Assembly (NCBI GenBank): GCA_012841375.1
Contig: DUUV01000081.1
Span: 20,826 to 84,825, forward strand
DNA: 64,000 nt
Direction of reading: 5' to 3'
DNA from: Candidatus Fermentithermobacillaceae bacterium
GTDB lineage: Bacteria; Bacillota; Sulfobacillia; Fermentithermobacillales; Fermentithermobacillaceae
In this document: in pieces, positions 58,583 through 64,000 of the stretch
Numbering within the stretch: the first letter of the stretch is position 1
Layout: the number at the start of each line of letters is the position of its first letter
Made by a program: the position numbers and the translations under genes
The notes under the pieces: model-generated
The model's database searches: none
Told to the model about the DNA's origin: nothing
What the model saw: the letters and a program-made list of their open reading frames with translations, nothing else

Positions 58583-60112
58583 GTGGAACTCTGGGAACTG
58601 GGAGCATGGGATATAGCTCATAAAGTCAGGGCCAAGGAGGTCTCTGCTCAAGAAGTCCTGGAATCGCACCTTGCAAGGATCTCCGAGATTGAACCGGGGC
58701 TCTGTGCGTTTCTGGAAGTGCTAGAAGCAGAGGCTCGCATCGCCGCTTCACGGGTAGACGCCAAGATCGCAGGGGGAGAGGACCCCGGTATCCTGGCAGG
58801 CGTACCTTGCGCCATCAAGGACAACATGAACATTAAAGGCACTGCTTGCACCTGCGGCTCCAAGATGCTTGACGGGTACATATCGCCCTATACGGCAACG
58901 GCGATCAAACGAATGAGCCGGGAGGGCGCAGTTGTGACCGGCAAGACTAACCTAGACGAGTTCGCAATGGGTTCGTCTACGGAGAGCTCAGCGTATATGG
59001 TGACGAGGAATCCTTGGGACCCCGATCGCGTACCCGGCGGGTCCAGCGGGGGTTCGGCGGCGGCGGTGGCGGCGGGGCTATCCACCGTGGCTTTGGGGTC
59101 TGACACAGGAGGCTCTATCAGGCAGCCCGCCTCGTTCACCGGTATTGTGGGGCTAAAACCCACCTACGGACGGGTATCCCGTTACGGGCTGGTCGCTTTT
59201 GCCTCGTCCCTCGACCAGATTGGGCCGTTCGGAAGAGACGTGCGCGATGTGGCGCTCCTGCTTGAGGCCATCTCGGGATTGGATACGGCCGATTCAACGT
59301 CCGTGGAAAGACCCGTAGTGCCATGGTCCAAGCGCTTGGAGCGTCCCCTGAAAGGCCTGAGAGCCGGAGTCCCTAAGGAACTCTTGGGACTTAGCGTGGA
59401 TGATGGGGTAAGAGACGCGTTCTACCGCGCTCTTTCTCATCTCGCCGACATGGGAGCAGTCATAGAGGAGACCTCATTGCCGGCTTTGAGATACGCCTTG
59501 GATGCCTACTATGTCATCGCTCCGGCGGAGGCTTCGTCCAATCTATCAAGGTTTGACGGGGTGAGGTACGGTCTCTCCACGAGGGGCAAGGCCCTGGATG
59601 ACATGTATCACGCGACCAGGGCCCAAGGTTTTGGGCCGGAGGTGCGCCGGAGGATAATGCTCGGCACCTTCGCCTTGTCTGCAGGTTACTATGACGCCTA
59701 CTACCTCCGGGCGGCAAAGACCCGGACTCTCATACGAAGAGATTTTGATGAGGCGTTCAAAGTCTACGACGTGCTCTTGTCACCGGCCACTCCGACCGTG
59801 GCGTTCAGAGCGGGCGAGGAATCGGGTGACCCGATGACCAAGTATCTTGCGGATGCCATGACGGTTTCCGCCAATTTGGCCGGCATACCCGCCCTCTCTG
59901 TACCGTGTGGGTTCGCGCGCCCGTCCGATGCAGGTTTGACCGGGCGCGACCTGCCCTGTGGCTTGCAGATCATGGGCAAGCCCTTCGATGAAGAGACGGT
60001 CCTGGCCATCGGGTATGCGGTGGAAGCGTCAGTTCGCGAAGAGATGGAGGAGAAGTCAGGCCGGATGCGGCGGAACCTGCTTCTCTCGAAGGAGTGTGAG
60101 CGGGTTGACTGA
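58583..60112 (+). CDS. gatA: Asp-tRNA(Asn)/Glu-tRNA(Gln) amidotransferase subunit A
   Basis: AIKDNMNIKGTACTCGSKML; GSSGGSAAAVAAGL; GSDTGGSIRQPASFTG. Confidence 0.97.
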   Translation: MELWELGAWDIAHKVRAKEVSAQEVLESHLARISEIEPGLCAFLEVLEAEARIAASRVDAKIAGGEDPGILAGVPCAIKDNMNIKGTACTCGSKMLDGYISPYTATAIKRMSREGAVVTGKTNLDEFAMGSSTESSAYMVTRNPWDPDRVPGGSSGGSAAAVAAGLSTVALGSDTGGSIRQPASFTGIVGLKPTYGRVSRYGLVAFASSLDQIGPFGRDVRDVALLLEAISGLDTADSTSVERPVVPWSKRLERPLKGLRAGVPKELLGLSVDDGVRDAFYRALSHLADMGAVIEETSLPALRYALDAYYVIAPAEASSNLSRFDGVRYGLSTRGKALDDMYHATRAQGFGPEVRRRIMLGTFALSAGYYDAYYLRAAKTRTLIRRDFDEAFKVYDVLLSPATPTVAFRAGEESGDPMTKYLADAMTVSANLAGIPALSVPCGFARPSDAGLTGRDLPCGLQIMGKPFDEETVLAIGYAVEASVREEMEEKSGRMRRNLLLSKECERVD

Positions 60113-61550
60113 GAGAGCGTACGACATGACGATCGGGCTCGAAGTCCACGTAGAGCTCCTGACAGGCAGCAAGATGTTCTGCCGCTGTTCGACGCGTTTC
60201 GGTGATCCTCCCAACACCAACGTATGTCCGGTCTGCACCGGGCTTCCAGGGGCCCTCCCGGTCCCAAATCACGAGGCGGTGAAGCTCGGGTTGCGTGCTG
60301 CCTTAGGGCTCGGAGCCAGGATAAACCTCCGGAGCGGATTTGACCGGAAAAACTACTTCTACCCTGACCTTCCAAAGGGATACCAGATAACTCAATACCG
60401 GACTCCCCTCGCGGAGGACGGCTTCATCGAGATCTCTGAGCCGCCAAAGAGAATCCGGATCCAGCGGATTCACCTTGAGGAAGACACGGGGAAGTCCATC
60501 CATGCCGGAGATGACATCACTACTGCTGAATACACGCTCCTCGACTTCAACCGTTGCGGAGTGCCGCTCATAGAGATAGTTTCAGAACCTGACATGAGCT
60601 CTCCTGAAGAAGCCCGGCAATACCTCGAGAGGCTGCAGAGAGTCTTGCGCTTTGCCGGGGTATCCGATGTCAAAATGGAAGAAGGCTCCATGCGGGTTGA
60701 CTGCAACATTTCCGTCAAGCCGCGGGGCACCGCGGTTTCGGGCAAGCCCGTTGAGATAAAGAACTTGAGCTCCTTCAGAGCGGTCGTCCGGGCGCTCTCC
60801 TATGAGTTCCAGAGACAAGCCCGGTTACTGGAAGAGGGCAAGACGGTTGTCCGTGAGACCAGGCATTGGGACGAGGCAAAAGAGAGCACCTATCCCCTGA
60901 GGACGAAGGGGTCAAGTCAGGATTACCGGTACTTACCCGAGCCGGACCTTCCGGATCTGGTACTGGAAGAGTCGTTTGTCGAGGAAGTCAAGCGGGATAT
61001 GCCGCGGCTCCCCGCAGAGATTGTGGCCTATTATACCGAGAAACTCGGACTGCCGGAATATGACGCCGAAGTGCTGACCCTCGACCCGAACCTCTCCCGA
61101 TTCTTCGATGACTGTGTAGAGCGGGGCGCCGACCCCAAGACGGCCGCGAACTGGATCATGGGAGACATTATGGGATACATGAACCGGCAAGGTCTTACCT
61201 ATGAGAAGATTCCCCTATCGACCGAAAACCTGGTCGAGATGCTCGGCCTCCTGAAGTCAGGCGTGATAAGCGGCAAGATAGCCAAAGACGTGCTCGTCAA
61301 AGTGATTGAGACGGGCAAGACACCTTCTGAGATCGTCAAGGAAGAAGGCCTGACGCAGGTGTCGGACGAGGGCGAACTCCTCTCAATCATCCAAGAGGTC
61401 ATCTCGGCGAACCCAGGACCCGTTCAAGACGTCAAGAACGGGAAGGAGAAGGCCATCGGGTTCTTGGTCGGACAGGTGATGAAGGCGACTAGAGGAAGGG
61501 CAAACCCGGCAAAGGTGAACATAATGTTGAAAGAGAAGATACTATCCTGA
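60105..61550 (+). CDS. gatB: Asp-tRNA(Asn)/Glu-tRNA(Gln) amidotransferase subunit B
   Basis: MTIGLEVHVELLTGSKMFCRCST; CPVCTGLPGALPVPN; TTG 60105 or ATG 60126 start. Confidence 0.97.
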   Translation: MTERAYDMTIGLEVHVELLTGSKMFCRCSTRFGDPPNTNVCPVCTGLPGALPVPNHEAVKLGLRAALGLGARINLRSGFDRKNYFYPDLPKGYQITQYRTPLAEDGFIEISEPPKRIRIQRIHLEEDTGKSIHAGDDITTAEYTLLDFNRCGVPLIEIVSEPDMSSPEEARQYLERLQRVLRFAGVSDVKMEEGSMRVDCNISVKPRGTAVSGKPVEIKNLSSFRAVVRALSYEFQRQARLLEEGKTVVRETRHWDEAKESTYPLRTKGSSQDYRYLPEPDLPDLVLEESFVEEVKRDMPRLPAEIVAYYTEKLGLPEYDAEVLTLDPNLSRFFDDCVERGADPKTAANWIMGDIMGYMNRQGLTYEKIPLSTENLVEMLGLLKSGVISGKIAKDVLVKVIETGKTPSEIVKEEGLTQVSDEGELLSIIQEVISANPGPVQDVKNGKEKAIGFLVGQVMKATRGRANPAKVNIMLKEKILS

Positions 61551-61594
61551 CCTTGTGGGCATAACTTTTATAGAGGGGAAGAGGGGGGCGTGGC

Positions 61595-62539
61595 ATGGTT
61601 TCGGGTGAAGCTCAGGGGAAGTGGGACTTTGAAGAAGTGACCTCCCGCCTCGACGGTTCTCGCGTCCTCTACAGTGAGCCCATGTCCTTGCATACCTCGT
61701 TCCGTATCGGCGGGCCGTGTGATCTCTTGGTGCTTCCAGCGACTGTGGATGACGCGCTCACCGTTTGGACGAAATGCAGGGAGTCATCAATACCCTGCTT
61801 CATAATCGGCAACGGGACGAATCTTCTAGTCAAGGACGGCGGCGTCCGCGGATGTGTCGTGAAGATGGCCCCCGGGTTTTCCGGAGTAGAGCGGACCGGC
61901 GACGTCACAGTGCATGTGAAAGCGGGGACTCTACTGCCCAAATTGGTTGATTTCGCTCTCGCCGAGGGGCTTTCGGGATTGGAGTGGGCCGTTGGCATTC
62001 CGGGCAGCGTGGGCGGTGCCATCACCATGAACGCAGGCGCCTATGGAGGCGATATTGCCTCATTGGTCAACCGTGTCGAAGTTGCGTCCTCCGACGGCAG
62101 CACCCGGTGGATTCCTGTAGAAGAACTGGCGTTTTCATACAGGCACTCACTGTTCACCGAGAGAGACGATCTTCTGATTCTTTCGGTCGAGCTCCATATG
62201 GCGCAGGGGGATAAGGCTACCATCAAGTCTCTCATGGACACACGGAGCGCGGAACGAGAAGCCAAACAACCTCTGGACCTTCCCTCGGCCGGGAGCGCGT
62301 TCAGGCGTCCCCCCGGCTACTATGTGGGCTCGATGATACAGGAACTCGGTCTCAAGGGGTTCAAAGTGGGAGCGGCCCAGATATCTCCCAAGCATGCGGG
62401 TTTCATCGTCAACACCGGAGGGGCAACGGCTGCCGATGTGTTGGCGCTGATGAGAATGATACAGGATAAGGTCAAGGCTGCCTTTGGCGTTGACCTTGAG
62501 CCTGAGGTAGTCGTCATCGGCGAGGATCCGGGTGAGTAA
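61595..62539 (+). CDS. murB: UDP-N-acetylmuramate dehydrogenase
   Basis: IIGNGTNLLVKDGG; GIPGSVGGAITMNAGAYGG; AGSAFRRPPGYYVGSMIQELGLKGF. Confidence 0.97.
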   Translation: MVSGEAQGKWDFEEVTSRLDGSRVLYSEPMSLHTSFRIGGPCDLLVLPATVDDALTVWTKCRESSIPCFIIGNGTNLLVKDGGVRGCVVKMAPGFSGVERTGDVTVHVKAGTLLPKLVDFALAEGLSGLEWAVGIPGSVGGAITMNAGAYGGDIASLVNRVEVASSDGSTRWIPVEELAFSYRHSLFTERDDLLILSVELHMAQGDKATIKSLMDTRSAEREAKQPLDLPSAGSAFRRPPGYYVGSMIQELGLKGFKVGAAQISPKHAGFIVNTGGATAADVLALMRMIQDKVKAAFGVDLEPEVVVIGEDPGE

Positions 62540-64000
62540 GAAGGCTTCCCGGAGACGCCCCGGAACCGGTCTATCGGGATTGGATTCGGCACGCCGGTAT
62601 TCGTCACCTCGCGTGAGACGGATGCCCACGGGTTCCCGGCTACAACCCGGCCGGTCCGTCCACCGTGCCCAGATCTCCGGTCTGAACCACAGAGGAGAGG
62701 GCGTGGGCAGAATACTGTCCGGCCCCGAAGAAGGCATGGCAGTCTTCATCCCAGGCACTGTACCGGGCGATATAGTGGAATTCGCCCTCCTTGAGCGCAA
62801 GAAGAACTACATGCGTGGGCAGGTCGTTTCAATCTTGGACGAGGGTCCGGGAAGGGAGAAGCAGGTCTGCCCCGTCGCCCACCTGTGCGGCGGTTGCTCG
62901 TGGCAGCACATCACTTATCCCCTGCAACTTGAGTGGAAGAAGCGCATCGTGATCGAAGCGCTTTCCAGGATTGCCCGGATAAGGGACTGCGAGGTCAGAG
63001 ACTGTCTACCGTCTCCAGATATCACAGGCTACCGGAACAAAGTTGAGGTCCCAGTTGCACTTCAAGACGGGCGCGTTGTTGCCGGTTTCTACAAGCCCTA
63101 TACCCATGACGTGGTACCCACCGACGAATGCCCGCTGGAACACCCACTGGCGAGGGAGCTTGTCCTCCGGATGCTGGACGAAGTGCGGGACAGAAAGTAC
63201 AGCGTCTATGACGAGCGAACCGGCAGAGGACTCATCCGCCACCTGATGGCGCGGATCGCTCCCGGCACGGGAGAACGTATGGCGGTGGTTGTGGCCAATG
63301 GCCTTTCCTTACCCGGAGAAGCGGGATTTGTCCGAGCCCTGACATCAAATATCGACGGCCTTGTCAGCGTGGTCCTCAACACCAACACGGAACGCACCAA
63401 CATTATCCTAGGGCAGAGGAACAGGGTTCTCCGAGGCCGGTACCATATTGAGGATTTGTTCGGCGACGATCGTTTGGGGCGACTCAGGTTCCGAATCTCC
63501 CCTTTATCCTTCTACCAGGTCAACTCGCCGCAAGCCGCCAGACTGTACCGTATGGCGTTGGACGCGGCGTCCGTCGCAGGCTCCATGGACGGTGGATTGG
63601 TGTTCGACGTGTACTCAGGGATCGGCACAATCACGCTTTTTGCCGCCCGCCGCGCATCCCTTGCCGTCGGCATCGAGGAAGTGGGCGACGCGGTTCGCGA
63701 CGCTAAGGCCAATGCCCGACTAAACGGGATCGACAATGTCAGGTTCTACGAAGGCCGGGCCGAACGGATCCTCGGTTCGGCTCTCAGAGAATTAGGTCGT
63801 CCCGATACCGTGATCCTGGACCCCCCGAGAGGCGGTGCCGATGAGGGGGTCCTCTTGGCGATAACTCGGTCAAAGCCAAGAGCCATCGTGTACGTCTCCT
63901 GCAATCCTGCTACTTTGGCCAGGGACCTCATTACCTTGGGGGCCCAAGGATACCGGCCTGAGTGGGTGCAGCCGGTCGATATGTTCCCCATGACACCGCA
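62532..64000 (+). CDS. 23S rRNA (uracil-5-)-methyltransferase RlmD/RumA-like, truncated by right edge
   Basis: Open frame from GTG 62532 to the edge (absent from ORF track): TRAM-like LNHRGEGVGRIL..GTVPGD; CPVAHLCGGCSWQH; VFDVYSGIGTITLFAA; DPPRGG; YVSCNPATLARDL. Confidence 0.93.
   Translation, partial: MSKKASRRRPGTGLSGLDSARRYSSPRVRRMPTGSRLQPGRSVHRAQISGLNHRGEGVGRILSGPEEGMAVFIPGTVPGDIVEFALLERKKNYMRGQVVSILDEGPGREKQVCPVAHLCGGCSWQHITYPLQLEWKKRIVIEALSRIARIRDCEVRDCLPSPDITGYRNKVEVPVALQDGRVVAGFYKPYTHDVVPTDECPLEHPLARELVLRMLDEVRDRKYSVYDERTGRGLIRHLMARIAPGTGERMAVVVANGLSLPGEAGFVRALTSNIDGLVSVVLNTNTERTNIILGQRNRVLRGRYHIEDLFGDDRLGRLRFRISPLSFYQVNSPQAARLYRMALDAASVAGSMDGGLVFDVYSGIGTITLFAARRASLAVGIEEVGDAVRDAKANARLNGIDNVRFYEGRAERILGSALRELGRPDTVILDPPRGGADEGVLLAITRSKPRAIVYVSCNPATLARDLITLGAQGYRPEWVQPVDMFPMTP

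Overview
The 64 kb window looks like a gene-dense, moderately high-GC chromosome segment of a Bacillota/Clostridia-like bacterium. The assignment rests on gene content and synteny only. There is no prophage, transposon, CRISPR array, rRNA or tRNA that I could recognise. Most of it is core genome: acpS-nnrD-mazEF; UDG-tsaE-tsaB-rimI-tsaD; isc genes (rrf2/iscR-iscS-iscU); rpoN; an Rnf complex; maf-radC-mreBCD-mrdA-minCDE-rodA; pcrA-ligA-gatCAB; murB; and an rlmD-like gene cut by the right edge and missing from the ORF track. The parts most worth a second look are: (i) an rnf operon with no rnfG (order C-D-E-A-B), preceded by a sigma-54-like -24/-12 element, a sigma-A-like promoter and a TTGTGTC half-site array, directly downstream of rpoN; (ii) an orphan GlmL/MutL-family ATPase in a four-gene cluster with three uncharacterised proteins; (iii) an apparent operon of three different M42 aminopeptidases plus TldD/TldE, with a second TldD/TldE pair about 30 kb away; (iv) a bacterial XPB-type helicase translationally coupled to a separate XPB-N-like protein; (v) a P-loop protein with an Asp23/Gls24-like C-terminus; (vi) a radical SAM-PDZ-DUF512-like protein beside tsaD; (vii) a 9-bp perfect palindrome overlapping the predicted -10 of the Rrf2/IscR gene. 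All family names come from reading translated motifs; no database search was run.
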